Origin: Bryoerythrophyllum caledonicum
Taxonomy: Eukaryota; Streptophyta; Bryopsida; Pottiales; Pottiaceae
Reading direction: 5' to 3'
Assembly (NCBI GenBank): GCA_963971425.1
Contig: OZ020523.1
Location: 17,046,867 to 17,110,866, forward strand
DNA: 64,000 nucleotides
In this document: piece by piece, positions 36,179-47,739 of the stretch
Layout of the letters: each line of letters opens with the position of its first letter
Position numbering within the stretch: position 1 is the first letter of the stretch
Translations under genes and position numbers: made by a program
The notes under the pieces: model-generated
What the model saw: only the letters and a program-made list of their open reading frames with translations
Told to the model about the DNA's origin: nothing
Databases searched by the model: none

Positions 36179-37790
36179 TCAACCGGAAGATTCTTCCAAT
36201 TGAGACATATAGGGATTGTCACTACGTCTAGAAGTACCAACATGATCAAGAGAATTCCCCGGGAGGTCAGATGTCTCAACCGTGAGGTCTACCGGTGGAT
36301 TGGGATTATCCACCGGAAGGTCTACCGGTGGAGTGGCGGTATCCACCGGAAGGTTGGGTGTATCTATAGATACACGTGGAATCTCCTTAAGCTCAATCAA
36401 TATGGCCACAGAAGATTCCACCAAAGACTCCGGGGTTGAGGAAGGGAGGTCTACCGGTTCCTTCCCAGTAGGAGTTACCGGGAGGTTCCTTTTTCTCCCG
36501 TAGACCTTCACACCCCACTCCTTGGAGGGTGGGGAATCCACCCTAGTCACCGGTGTTTGAGTGGGTGGACCATCCTCTTCCGAAGAAGAAGATTTGGTGT
36601 GGACCAATCTCCTCTTCTTCCGGGGTGAACCCCGGTCTTCTAACGATGTAGTGGCACTTGGCCGCTTGGCAAGCTTCTTGGTCAATGATAGGATAGCCTC
36701 TTGGGACTGCGCCTTCGAGTCTCGGATCTCCTTCTGAGCGGCCCGGAGATCTTTCTTGAACTTGGTCACTAGTTCTAGCTTCTCCCGGGTTGCCGGTAAG
36801 ATCTCCTAGTTATCCTCCACTTCAAAGATCCTCCGAAGAGCCCTTTTGAAACTCTTTGCCTCCTTTACTTCCATCTCCATCCCTTGAATCTCCCGGGTCA
36901 CCTTCCGGGAGAACTTGGAGATGTTCTCCACGAGAGTGAGTTGCTTGGATGTCCCGGGTGGTTGTGGTGGCCTCCCCCGGTGAAACCGGGAGGTCCTCTC
37001 CTTCTTTGGAATTGCTTGAGATGAAGAGGCTTCCCGGGGAGTCCCCGGGAGAGTTGATCGCGACTCCGGTTGCGAAGGATCCCCGGGAGTCACCGATAAC
37101 ACCAACCGAGTCTCCGGTTGCTGAAGAGGGCCCCGGGGAGGATGATCTAGAGGACCCATTGCATCTCTCCACATCTTCTGCTCATCCGGGTCCAGACAAC
37201 GGTGGTGCTCATACAAATGCATGAGATAGGGGGTCAGAAAAGTCTTGAAGCCTCCACCTTGTCGAACCACCCGGATTTGAGGCAAGATTGCCTCTACCAA
37301 CAAGGACCTCCAATCCGGGAAGGATTCTTCCAAAAATGCCTCGATGTAGGCAGTGGCCAACCGGGCCGTGACCCTTTCACGACAGTTGGGATGGAGGCTT
37401 GGGTTTAGAAACTCAACCGCTCTTCTCAACCGGTGATTCGTGAAGTGGTCGCTCCGGTAGCATTCTGAAGAGTTGTAGGGCTGCGATACGTGTTCCTCTA
37501 ACAACCCGCGGTTGACTGCGGCTGACCACTCGCTCTCTTGACGAAGAGAGTACACTTCGCACCACACGTCCACGGTCCAAGATCGGTGATTAGCCCGGTA
37601 GGCTTCTCGGGAGGTTGCAACTCTGACACCGCATGTCCCCTCTGGAATACCCATGGCTTCCCGTAAAGACCCCGGCACCCCATCCGGATGAGGTCTTCCT
37701 CCAACTGTATGCCCTTCGGAGTCCCTTCCTACTTATTTGGATCTATCTTCGAAAGGGTAATCGACACCGATAGAGCCATGTTGTCCGGGG
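36179..37790 (-). pseudogene. gag-like ORF of a retroelement lacking pol
   Basis: On the minus strand a start at about 37780 (MALSVSITLSKI) leads, after a TAG and a 1-base shift near 37680, into an open frame from 37678 to 36179 broken by one TAG (36770). Both stops are compatible with CAG. The N-terminal half is helical (LRRAVEFLNPSLH, YIEAFLEESFPDWRSLLVEA), the middle is Pro/Ser-rich and coiled (ENISKFSRKVTREIQGMEME), and the C-terminal part has KKRRLV and repeats built on PPVDL. No zinc knuckle, protease or reverse transcriptase follows, so this looks like a large non-autonomous LTR-type derivative. Assignment as gag rests on position and composition only. Confidence 0.45.
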
Positions 37791-38682
37791 TGGACGAAAT
37801 CTTCAAAGTGTCTGTACTTCCACCAATCTCCCTATTAACTTGTCACAAACTCCGGTCTTGCCCGGAAACACAAGTCTACCGGTCAACCGGTAAACAACTC
37901 CCGAGCACTTTGCTAGAATATGTGGATATAGGTGTCTCACACATCTAGCAACATACTAACAACACAAGGGCACATATAATCGTAACGAGAAGAGGACTTT
38001 GGAGACAAGGACTTAGAAAGAGGTTCTTCCCGGTTGACCGGGAAGACCGGGAAAAAGATAAGAATTGTGGGCAAGACCTAAAATAATAGGAGGAGGGAGA
38101 CAACTCAAGATAACAACTTGCCACAAGGCTAGGACAATCGACAACAACTACACATGTAAACAACACAATGAGGTCTAGATGAAATCCCCCGGGGGACTTT
38201 TTCTCTAGATCGGGGAGGATGTTACCGGGGAGTCACCCCGGTAGACAAGAGAGGAAAAGACTCACAAACAAGAAATTCTCACAAACAAAAGAAACCCTAC
38301 AAGGGCAAGAATCACCTTTGTTGTTGCACCCGCAGCCTCCTTCTTTTGTCTCTTTTATCTTCTCGCTTCGGCCACAAATCTCCTCCACTTCCGCAAACCC
38401 TAAAATTCTCCACCACCTTCTTCAAACCCTAGCTTATGCTTCCTCCTCAACGAATCTAGAGAGTGTGCGCCTCTTCCTCCAAACCCTAGCTTGTGCTTTC
38501 TTCTCTTCAAAGTTCCTCTTCTTGAAACCCTAGTTGGCACTCCTTGTCTTCTTCTTGAAACCCCAACTCCCAAAAGATATAAAACTAAATTTGTTGAGAA
38601 AGAGGAACTAGGAGGAAGAAGGAAGAGAGAGAGAGAGAGATTAAAAAATGAGAAGGAATATTTGGAGGAGAGAGAGCTGCGG
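37791..38682. other. 5' noncoding part of the inserted element
   Basis: Contains four AAACCCTA (telo-box) motifs at 38390-38540 in a pyrimidine-rich context, with TATAAAA near 38578. This may be a leader or promoter of the element or of another transcript. Confidence 0.35.
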
Positions 38683-38882
38683 NNNNNNNNNNNNNNNNNN
38701 NNNNNNNNNNNNNNNNNNNNNNNNNNNNNNNNNNNNNNNNNNNNNNNNNNNNNNNNNNNNNNNNNNNNNNNNNNNNNNNNNNNNNNNNNNNNNNNNNNNN
38801 NNNNNNNNNNNNNNNNNNNNNNNNNNNNNNNNNNNNNNNNNNNNNNNNNNNNNNNNNNNNNNNNNNNNNNNNNNNNNNNNNN
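38683..38882. other. Assembly gap (200 N)
   Basis: Exactly 200 undetermined bases, the usual placeholder for a gap of unknown size. Translations across it are meaningless. Confidence 1.
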
Positions 38883-39208
38883 CACTATTATTAATTCAAA
38901 CAAGAATTAGCATCTGTAAGAACTCAACTACTTCTAACTACCTTCTAAACTTAAATAGTTAATTTAGATTTAAGTGGTGATTTTAGACTTACGTCCCGGG
39001 ATCTCTCCCGGGACTCTTTTGATATTGTTTCCCGGGACTTAAATTAGTGATTTTAAGACCCGATTTTATCACCACTATAAACCTAATTAACTACTTAAGC
39101 ATTTCTCTATTTTCTCTATTGGCTATCTAATCTAATTTCACACAATACTAACTACTTTTCTAATTAACTAATACTAAAAACCCTATTTTAACTAATTTTT
39201 TTTGGTAG
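38883..39208. other. AT-rich tract ending in a possible 3' splice site
   Basis: No gene. It ends TTTTTTTTGGTAG at 39208, a good polypyrimidine-AG acceptor directly before coding-like sequence. Confidence 0.45.
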
Positions 39209-40276
39209 GGGCGACCAAGTGGGAGTTTTAGACTCCCACAAGTTTATTCACTTGAAAGATCTCCATCAGAGCTGGCAAGACTAGTGGGCTCATACTTGCC
39301 CTGTGGTTGGGGTTTAGTGGCGTGTAACATATCTACGGCCATTCCCACAATCCTTGAAGGAGATTTCCAGGGATCTGAGGTTTTCATCATTGACGATTGT
39401 ACAGACAGAGTTTCATTTATGTATAATGAGTTGTCCGACAATTTCTAAGGACAACTGTTGGTCAGGATTGGTGGAACAAGTACAGATTGCAACATCGTAC
39501 CTGAGACCGAAGAGGCGGTTGGTGGAGTGAGGAATGAAAACGACAATGAGGATGGAGGTGGTTTACATGAGAGATTGCCACGTTCAGGTACCACTGAAGA
39601 TTTCTCATCTCGCAGTAGTTCATACGCCGATGAAGATGGAGTGAACCAGTCTCATCTAAGAGAGAGGATTCCATCAACGCAGCGGGCGGTGGTAGATACT
39701 TCAGAGGAGACATCTGCAACACCTACAGAGAGGATGCAAGATACCGGTGTAGTGGATGTTGGTTTGGCGGCAAGGGCAGGAGGGGGGCGTACATTTGATG
39801 GTCCTAGACTGGAGATGGAGGAAGAAGAATTAGATTCATTGGAATTTTTTTCGGTGCAGAGGAGGATTCTACAGCCTTCGATGCCTTCTCAATCAGAGCC
39901 TGTATCAGAGACACAAGAGACGTTCGGAGGTACTCAGAGTGATACCAGACCAAGTTTGCCTTCCGTTCCAAGATCTAGCGTATCCGAGGACATCTTTCCA
40001 TTTCAGGGGGCCTTCTCGTTCGAGCAAGAGATGTCCTTCAATCCAGAGGATGGCTTTTTCTACAATGATGATAGGGTAAGGTATACGCGGGAGGGTGTTC
40101 CTGGCAATTACCGATATGTTGAGTGTGCGTCTATTGGCATCGAAAGTGTGGGAGATCGTCCATTGGCATCGAAGGTGTGGGAGATCGTCCAGTGCAAGAT
40201 CATGAACTGTCCGCTATGGTAGGTAGCGCCATTGGACACGTGGAGAGAGTCGTTCCGCCAGAAGATGAGCTCTGAG
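39209..40276 (+). pseudogene. Long decayed ORF, C-terminal part
   Basis: Plus-frame coding starts after the acceptor-like site with VYSLERSPSELARLVGSYL, then LPCGWGLVAC and EVFIIDDCTDRVSFMYNEL. That order is what the SAM-binding FxGxG region of a beta-class methyltransferase would give if degenerate. A TAA at 39446 (one C-to-T from CAA) interrupts it. An acidic, Ser-rich low-complexity tail follows. At 40134-40191 a 29-bp tandem duplication throws the frame, causing a stop at 40220; without the extra 29 bases the frame continues to a TGA at 40274-40276. Together with 31767-34740 this makes one gene of about 1300 codons, now broken by four C-to-T-type stops, a frameshift and a duplication. Confidence 0.55.
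40134..40191. repeat. 29-bp tandem duplication
   Basis: 40134-40162 and 40163-40191 are identical except for one A/G difference. Confidence 0.95.
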
Positions 40277-42112
40277 TCCTGGAGCTATATACTATAGTAG
40301 AGCATGCACGCAGTTTAGGTGACAAATACGTTAGTATAATGCAGTTTGAGATGTGTCTATCGTTCGGTGGGTGGTATATATTTATATATTGGGAGGTCCA
40401 TATGATATGTTTGATTTTAGAATTCCTCAGCAATAGTGTGGAATTGTTTGATTATGTATGTTTTTGCATTATAAAATACAGTGAGGTACTTTACACTGTC
40501 TTAGGAAATTGCATATATATTTTTGTATCTCTTACACATTGTATTTGTAGTGCACTACTGTAAAATCCTATAATAACTCATAACAAATTTATAATCTCTT
40601 TGGGCACATGATTATAATTTTGTAGCAGGATTTGTAAACTAGATTAGAAATCATATATTTTCTAAAAAAAGGTAGCAAATGTAAAAAATATATTACTGAT
40701 ATGATCATGAAGATGCCAAGGTACGACACGACAAACACTAAAAAAATTTGACAAAAAACATACTAAACATTTGCCAAATTTTGATTTAAAAAAAAGTTAT
40801 GAGCAAATAATTTGCGGCTTTCTACCAGCAACCAGTGCACTTGGCTAAGAGCATAATTGCTTAATTGCGTGTTTAAAATGCTTGAAATGGTACACAAAGT
40901 GACTCAAAACCAAAAACTCAAAATCTAAAAACACCAGTCATTATCGGCATTGGGTCATGATGTGTACAATTTTGGGTTGCTCCACCTCAATTGAGCTCTC
41001 ATTGGTGGCATTGCCTTGAAAGTAGAACAAGGCTGATAGGTATTGGGTACCCTCTATGAGTTGGTTATCCATGGCATGTCTTCTCTCTTTTACTCTCTCA
41101 CTTATTGGCATTGGATGAAGGAGGGCACCAAATCTCACCTACTCTAGAGTTTGATTATGGGCTCCAGTGGTTTTTGGGCTTTAAAATTCTATATCAATTC
41201 CAAATCTTTGTGATTAAATTTGAAAAAATATTTGTTGAGTTTCATTCCTAATTCTGCATCTTTCTACATAAATATTTTTGACATACGATGTCATTTGAGT
41301 CCCGAACTGGCTTAAGTGATCGGAATTGGATGCCTCTACCTTAATTATCTTCACTGTACTCAGTGTATGTGTACAAAATGCCCCAACGTGATGTCATACA
41401 TACAAAAATTGTATCAATAACTCAAACAATTAAGTTATGAATTGTTTGAAAAAAGTTCTATCTACATGACATATAGCATTCTTCAAAGAAGTTTCATCAC
41501 CCCAACTATGGCTAGATACCATATACCAATGGATTCTTCCTACATAGTGGTTTAGAGATTGTTTGTTTTCTGCAAGATTTATGTCATATCTTTAATATGT
41601 GAAATTTAAATCTAGAAGAAGGCCTTCACATTTTGACAATATACTTACTGGTGATTCACTCATTCATGAAACTTATCATGTGGTGCAACAACTCTTAATG
41701 GATTTCTAGATCTCCAACGCACATGTACATGTGCAAATAAATATTTTATTCACCTTAAAATATTCTAAAACTAAAAGTGTAGGTAATCTATATTAGTTTC
41801 ACCATGCTCAACATTATATGACAGCGATAAATGGACATTCTCATAGATGTATACAGATATACAAACAATCATAGTATTAACTAGTTTGCCCATAATATAT
41901 ATAGATTTTATTTGGAAGTAAATAGAAAAAATATAATGAATAAGTTTATAGTGATATAAGCTATTACAATGAACCTTATGGAGACTATTTCTACCATACT
42001 TTGACTAGAAAAAACCATATTTAACAACTTCAATTTCAAACCTAGAATGAATCTAGTCTTTCCATAGTTCCTTGTCATGGTGCTATGGTATAGCTTTGCC
42101 AAGGGGCTGATG
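40277..42112. other. Noncoding; 3' flank of the GDSL gene
   Basis: AT-rich with no gene. 41830-42110 is repeated with the GDSL last exon at 47500-47900, which suggests a duplicated block. Confidence 0.4.
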
Positions 42113-44674
42113 TCAACAAGTTTGCTTGATGTAGAAAGGGGGTTGCATATGCTTGCCGTCTATGAAAGCTTGAGCAATATGGTAGGAAAATGCATCAGTC
42201 GGGTGGAGACTATCCCACAACATGTATTCAGATCGATTCTCACATACAGTGGCTTTGCAAAGCTGCCCATCTATGATACCCTCCGTTGAACACTGTACTG
42301 CTCTGTTATAGTTGTAGTTTCCACCACCATACCCACAACATGCCCTCTGCACGTACTTCAACCCTAACAAAACAAACAAAATGATAGTCACAAGCCCCCA
42401 ATCTCAAAACCTTCTAAGTTATAACTTTTGTTAACTTATAACCTCTATTGACGTGGATAGAAGCTAAAAACTACCAAGTCCAAGCTCTTAAGTTGTATCT
42501 AAGATTTTACCTCTACTAAGTTCTTACTAGAACTACCAAATCTTTTGTTAAGATGTATGTGAGTTTTTTACCTCTAGTAAGCTCTTACTAAAACTACCAA
42601 GTCCTCTCTTAAGTTGTATCTAAGTTTTTACCTCTAGTACTTAGTTCTTACAAGACCCATCTGCTTAGCTGTGAGTGTAATGAGAAAATCATATAGAAAC
42701 CTGGTATCTAGCTAAGCAATGCAACAACTACACCGTTCACTGAATATAGTGTAGACTAGACTATTTGAAATTTCCTACACTACATGCAATTGTTGACTAA
42801 CACACACTTGCTAGAGAACAAATACCCTATCAGAGCTTGGCATGCACATGCTTTGATAGAAATTAGTGTGGGTGATCCACATCAATAATGAATCCACACT
42901 AAATTCAGTGTGTAGTGTAGTTTTGCAAATATATCACGATGATTATGTGTTTTTCCGGAGTACAAACATGGGATGTAAGGTCCAACTCACCGAGTTGTGA
43001 GGGATTGCGAATGGCGCTCATGAACACATCAAAAAGGCTGAAGATGATGAGGTTGGCCCGCGGCAGATCCATGTTCAATTTGCGGAGCATCGCGCGCAGT
43101 CTTTCATTGTGTCTCTCAACGACGTTCATGACCGGGATCCAACACCCATCGTCGTTGAGCTCCGCGAGCCCCGCAGATTTCCACATTTGATCTGGATAGC
43201 AGCCTCGGGGAAAAGCATCCATCACCACAATGGTCCTCGCACCCTCGAGGTAAAGACTCTGGCCACAATCATCAGATTAGCCACATTACATTTGTGAGAG
43301 GTGAGTATCTATACAAGTTTGCTGGTCCATTCCAAGTTTTCACCAGAAAGTACATCCTGCCAACAAACATAAGATGGCACGCACCCGAACAGCATTCTCG
43401 ATGCTCTCCAACGCCAATGAAATCAGCGCTTCATCTACATGAAAACCGATTGTAAAGTTGTAGTCATTGTTGCCAGATTCAATGATGTACACTCCCCGAG
43501 AAAAGTCCTGGGGTGCTGGTAATCGGCCTTCCGTGTCTGTGATCAAGACAGTGCAACGAAGAAACGTCAAAGGCCCGATTCTAGGGGGAAAACTTCATTG
43601 CAATCTGGCGGTTGAAAAGAGTAATGCAGGGGATCATAGGGTTCACTTTACCCAGTTTTGATTGAGACATGGCAAGGGCCCGATTGTGGAAGTCGCGGAA
43701 TTGGTCGATTTGAACAGACAGGGAGAAGAGGCCGGAGCTGTCGGAGCCGTCGCCGGCTATTGAAGAGTTGCGCGCCGTGGATCCAGACGAGGCGAAATTG
43801 ACACCGTAGCGAAAACCCGAGCCCACATCCCGCAAGTAGGGACTCAAGAATTCCTGGCCCAGTCCCTGCGCTGCCACACTCACATAGTCCACACCCATCG
43901 TCAAAAGCAGTACAAGTTGAAAGTCCCCACAAAAGTGACGGAAAGTTATCAAAGGATAGAGATTGCTTCTGACGTACTAGCTAAAGAACATGCCTTTACA
44001 ATTTTGTACATGTAGCGTGTATATTGCTTTGAGTTGTCGTTCAGGTGAGTGAGGATTGACGATCATGGCCGACAATGACAAGGAACGGATTTCTTTGCCA
44101 TCGCACCCACTTTCGCAGCTAATATATCATGCAGAGATCATATCAAGGAACGATGACCTCACTAAACCCACAAACTCACAACGTAGGATATTTAGAATCG
44201 CCTTCGTGAATTACCACAATGAACCCACCCTCTCTGGCAACAACAATCAGTGAAGTTGAATCCAACCAAGTTGGTTCTAACTTCTATCAGATATCAAGCA
44301 CAGGCCATCGCGCGAATGCCCACGCTACTGCAAACAAGTTCGGAACGGGCACCGAAACCGATTCAGGATTGAGCTGGAACCGTGTACTCACAGATGTGAT
44401 CGATGATGAGGCGGCCGTTGCTGAAGCGGCCCGAAGGCTTGCCATCGAAGTAATCCAGGCCATACGGCGCCCGCTCCGAGCCCCCCCGGAACGGCATCGC
44501 GGCGGCGTTCTCGCCCACGTCCATGTACGACGCGCCGAACACGAACAGCGGCGGCGAGCACGCTCCATCTCGTAATAACGTCGGTGCCCGCCCACCTTCC
44601 ACCGCAGCAACTAGTCCCCAGCCTGCAGCTCCCATCAACCATAGCGCCATCGTCACCACGGAGCACTGCCCCAT
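42113..44674 (-). CDS. GDSL-type esterase/lipase, five exons
   Basis: Secreted SGNH-hydrolase family, acting on ester bonds of lipids or cell-wall acyl groups; the substrate cannot be told. Exons on the minus strand: 44674-44392, 43870-43652, 43536-43385, 43258-42991, 42363-42113. All introns are GT-AG and the joined length is 1173 bases (390 residues plus stop), in frame. The start ATG leads a hydrophobic signal-peptide-like stretch (MALWLMGAAGWGLVAA). Block I is FVFGASYMDVGEN, so the GDSL motif is GASY; the nucleophile serine is kept but Asp and Leu are replaced. The PSGRFSNGR segment, block II NFASSG, block III GNNDYN and block V WDSLHPTDAF (catalytic Asp and His) are present. The length and exon number fit plant GDSL genes. 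No stops or shifts were seen, so it is probably functional. Confidence 0.9.
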
Positions 44675-45104
44675 CGCAACGCGAAATCCTCAACAGATGT
44701 CGCCTGGAAGATCACACCATCAAAGCTTCACGCTGAGGATTCCGCGCAACTCGACACAAGGTTCGTGTGGAGAGTGAGAGAGAGAGAGCAGCTGCGGTGG
44801 AATGTGTGCATCCGGACATTCCATGGAAGTAGAACTAGAGGCTCATTTTATATTTTCTATTAAATACAAAATACAAAGTATAAAACGTTTTATACTATAA
44901 ATTTTCTATTTTCTATTTAATATTTAATATTTTATATTTTATATTTTCTCGAGTACAAGTGGGGCTAGCTAAATTCGATACTATCACACTATGCTAAAGT
45001 TTTCAACACTTTTTTTCATACTCAGCAGAAAGTGCCTACTTTACTCTGTCAAAAGCTGCCCCATTTGTACTCCACTGTAATGATGTTTAGTGAATCCACA
45101 CCTA
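44675..45104. promoter_or_regulatory. Upstream region of the GDSL gene
   Basis: A GAGAGAGAGAG run lies about 100 bases upstream of the ATG (44777-44790). An AT-rich stretch with TATTTTATATTTT repeats follows at 44850-44950. No single TATA box can be chosen. Confidence 0.3.
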
Positions 45105-45415
45105 GGTAAGCCCCCCTAAAGATAAGGAATGTGCATATATTTGGAGAGGAGATAATTATACTGTTATTTTTCAGTGATGGCCAGTAGAATTACAATTCCA
45201 ACCCAAGTGATTTCATATTTTTCTGATGAAAACTGAATTAGTTATGAATTTTCAAACTTTGCACCCATGTTTAGTGGGTGGCCAGCAGTAGGTACCCCCC
45301 ATAAACCAACGACCAAAAGTAAGGGTCTTGACTAATAGCAAACCTCCATTTGGAGCTGAGTTGGTGGTAATGGGATGGAAGAGGGTTGGATACACCCCAA
45401 TTTTATGTATGGTCA
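45105..45415 (+). repeat. Dispersed repeat family B, copy 1
   Basis: About 310 bases whose reverse complement is at 62258-62570. The phrases CCTCCATTTGG/TAATGG..GATGGAAGAGGGTTGGAT, GGTGGCCAGCAGTAGGTACC and AATTCCAACCCAAGTGAT are shared. Confidence 0.85.
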
Positions 45416-45721
45416 CATAGAATGTATTAGAATTTTGCAAGACATACATTTTTGGATTGAAGATTCTTCAACAAACATCTTTCATTTGGAGGTCATTTCA
45501 AAATATGAACCTTGTCATGCTCAAATACAACACTAGACATGTAGAATACATGACCATTTTGCAACTTCTCAAACATGTAGGGAGTGCAATAATGATCTAA
45601 ATTAGAATTGTCGTGTGTCATTGAATTGGGCTTAACACAAATACAAACTCTTGTAACTACTATACACATCAATTCTTACACCTTCTATGTCAAATACACA
45701 AATAACATCATGTGGCAACCC

Positions 45722-45796
45722 AAATGTGGCTTTTGGGATCATGATTCCTCAAAGAGGCCTAGTTTTCACAATATAGTCAAAACCCTTTCAGTTTGT
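45722..45796 (+). pseudogene. Protein kinase C-terminal relic
   Basis: A 25-residue stretch, GFWDHDSSKRPSFHNIVKTL, matches the end of the kinase domain at about 20480-20540 (CWDQDPSKRPTFDNIVKTI). No other kinase motif is nearby, so this is an isolated fragment, perhaps carried by a duplication. Confidence 0.75.
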
Positions 45797-45809
45797 ATTC
45801 CTTTGTAGT

Positions 45810-46925
45810 CAAAGCGATATGGATATGTCTTTTCCGTAACGATGAATGGCCCTGGTAGACTTTTCATTCAATTCAGTAACAAGAAAACACTACTCTGATT
45901 ATGATGTTTAGTGTGTCCACCTTATATGATTTATAAATGCAGCTCGTTTTTTCTCTTGACGAATTATTTTTTACCAAATATTTCTTAACAATCTCTTTGA
46001 GAAGAATAGATAGTTGTGCTCTTAGTACATCAAAAGTACAGAAAGTGTAGCACTTTCCAATCATGGAGTGTGGTTACACTAAACATCATTATTAGTGTAA
46101 CGTAACCAATTCCATTACCAACCATCTTAGTACCGACAATTTATAAGTGGTACCATTTCTGCCCCATTTCTACCCAATTTGCGCATTTTCAACTCCAAAT
46201 TCGGGTGTGCTATAGGCCATGACAAACCACTTTGACATTTTATAACTAATTCTATTTTTGTTAGAAAATATGAAATCACTTGGGATGAAATTGTAATAAT
46301 AACAATACCACCAAAAAAAACGAATTTATTATTGTGAGTCCCTTCCAAATATGCACACTACTTAAATTGTTGGTATTAGGTGGGTCGCCTTAGAGTTTTT
46401 GGTAGATAGATCAAAGACTTGCTACTACTAGCTTTTGAATACACAAGAAGAACATAGTGAAAATTGATTTAGCCAAAGCAATTTTTGAGTTTCAAATGAA
46501 CAAGTTCACAAATCTTTACAAGCCATGATGAATTTGAAGATACATGCATTTTTTATGCCGATACAATATTAGAATTTAAGAAAGCATATGGTTTTATAAA
46601 GACAATCTAATATAGTACTTGAGATGAGCAGACAAGAAAGAACATCTTTGAATGTATGCTATTGTTGTAAAATTTGAAGTCATGGTTAGAGTTTTTTTTT
46701 TAATGTAGCATTTATAACTACCGAAATAAAACATTAAAATTAGACAACTTTTTGAAGTATACCATTATCTGAATATAGTGTGGACCACAGTAGTTTGGGT
46801 TTCTAAACTAATTGAAAATTTACATGCAACAACGATTGGCACACACTTGCTTGAAAACAAAATGTCCAATCAGAACTTGACATATATGCTTGAAGTAAAA
46901 TAATTATGAATTCACACTACATTCA
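45810..46925. other. No gene seen
   Basis: AT-rich. It contains the TGATGTTTAGTGT phrase near 45900 and its inverse near 46077, about 190 bases apart, perhaps a small inverted-repeat element, plus a partial family B phrase near 46265. Confidence 0.3.
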
Positions 46926-47465
46926 GTGAACGGTGTAACTATTACGGATTTGGCAATGAATTTATTTCACCTTGCCGCTATAACTGAAAACACAAAAAAT
47001 ATGAGTGATATTATAGAGGTTGCAAAAGCTTATACTACAACAAATTTAATTCCAATGACTAACTCTGTTAGTGCAACCATTCCAATTAAATACTATTGGA
47101 GTTCTACTTTCGGCAACAAAAAAGAAGCAAATAAGAATCTAGAAAAGGTTAAAGAGTTGTTTCTTCCAATATTGAAAAAATTAGACATGGGTACAATTGG
47201 AATCGGTAAGGTGACTGCATTTTAAATTACTTGAAGCCAAAGTTACTTGATTACATGGGATGAAGATAGAATTACTAATACGGGGATATGACTTTGCTTT
47301 GCATTTGTTATTTGAAAGCGTGTATGTTGGTGATGAAGGAATGTCACTTCTATAAAAAGTTTTAATGAGTTTAGAATTAGAGCTATTGCCATGTATATTA
47401 CATCTTTTGGGTGGAAGAACTCTATTACATATTCTAGCGGATAATTCTAACATTGAAGGTTATCA
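46926..47465 (+). pseudogene. Unrecognised AT-rich coding relic
   Basis: A 99-codon open frame (46926-47225) is followed by further coding-like sequence containing two stops, including GGRTLLHILADN near 47405, which is faintly ankyrin-like. I cannot assign a family. Codon use is very AT-rich compared with the GDSL gene nearby. Confidence 0.25.
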
Positions 47466-47559
47466 CGTGACAACTATATTTGGGATTGTAGATTTTCAGT
47501 GTCCAAAAGTATCATGGACATACTCATAGATGTATAAGGATATACAAGCTAGTTTGTCC

Positions 47560-47560
<1 letters not shown>

Positions 47561-47598
<38 letters not shown>
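47561..47598. repeat. (AT)n(GT)n microsatellite
   Basis: Ten AT units are directly followed by nine GT units. Confidence 0.95.
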
Positions 47599-47739
47599 AC
47601 GCTAGTTTGCTAGTTTGTATATCCTTATTCATTTATGAAAAATACATATTTATTTCTTTTGATTTTTAAAATTTTAAGAAATAATTCTTTTATAAAATAA
47701 TAGAATGAATAAATAATTAGTGATATTAAGCTATAATGA

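Noticed and set aside
38400..38962. Open frames spanning the N tract
   Set aside because: They are translated through 200 undetermined bases.
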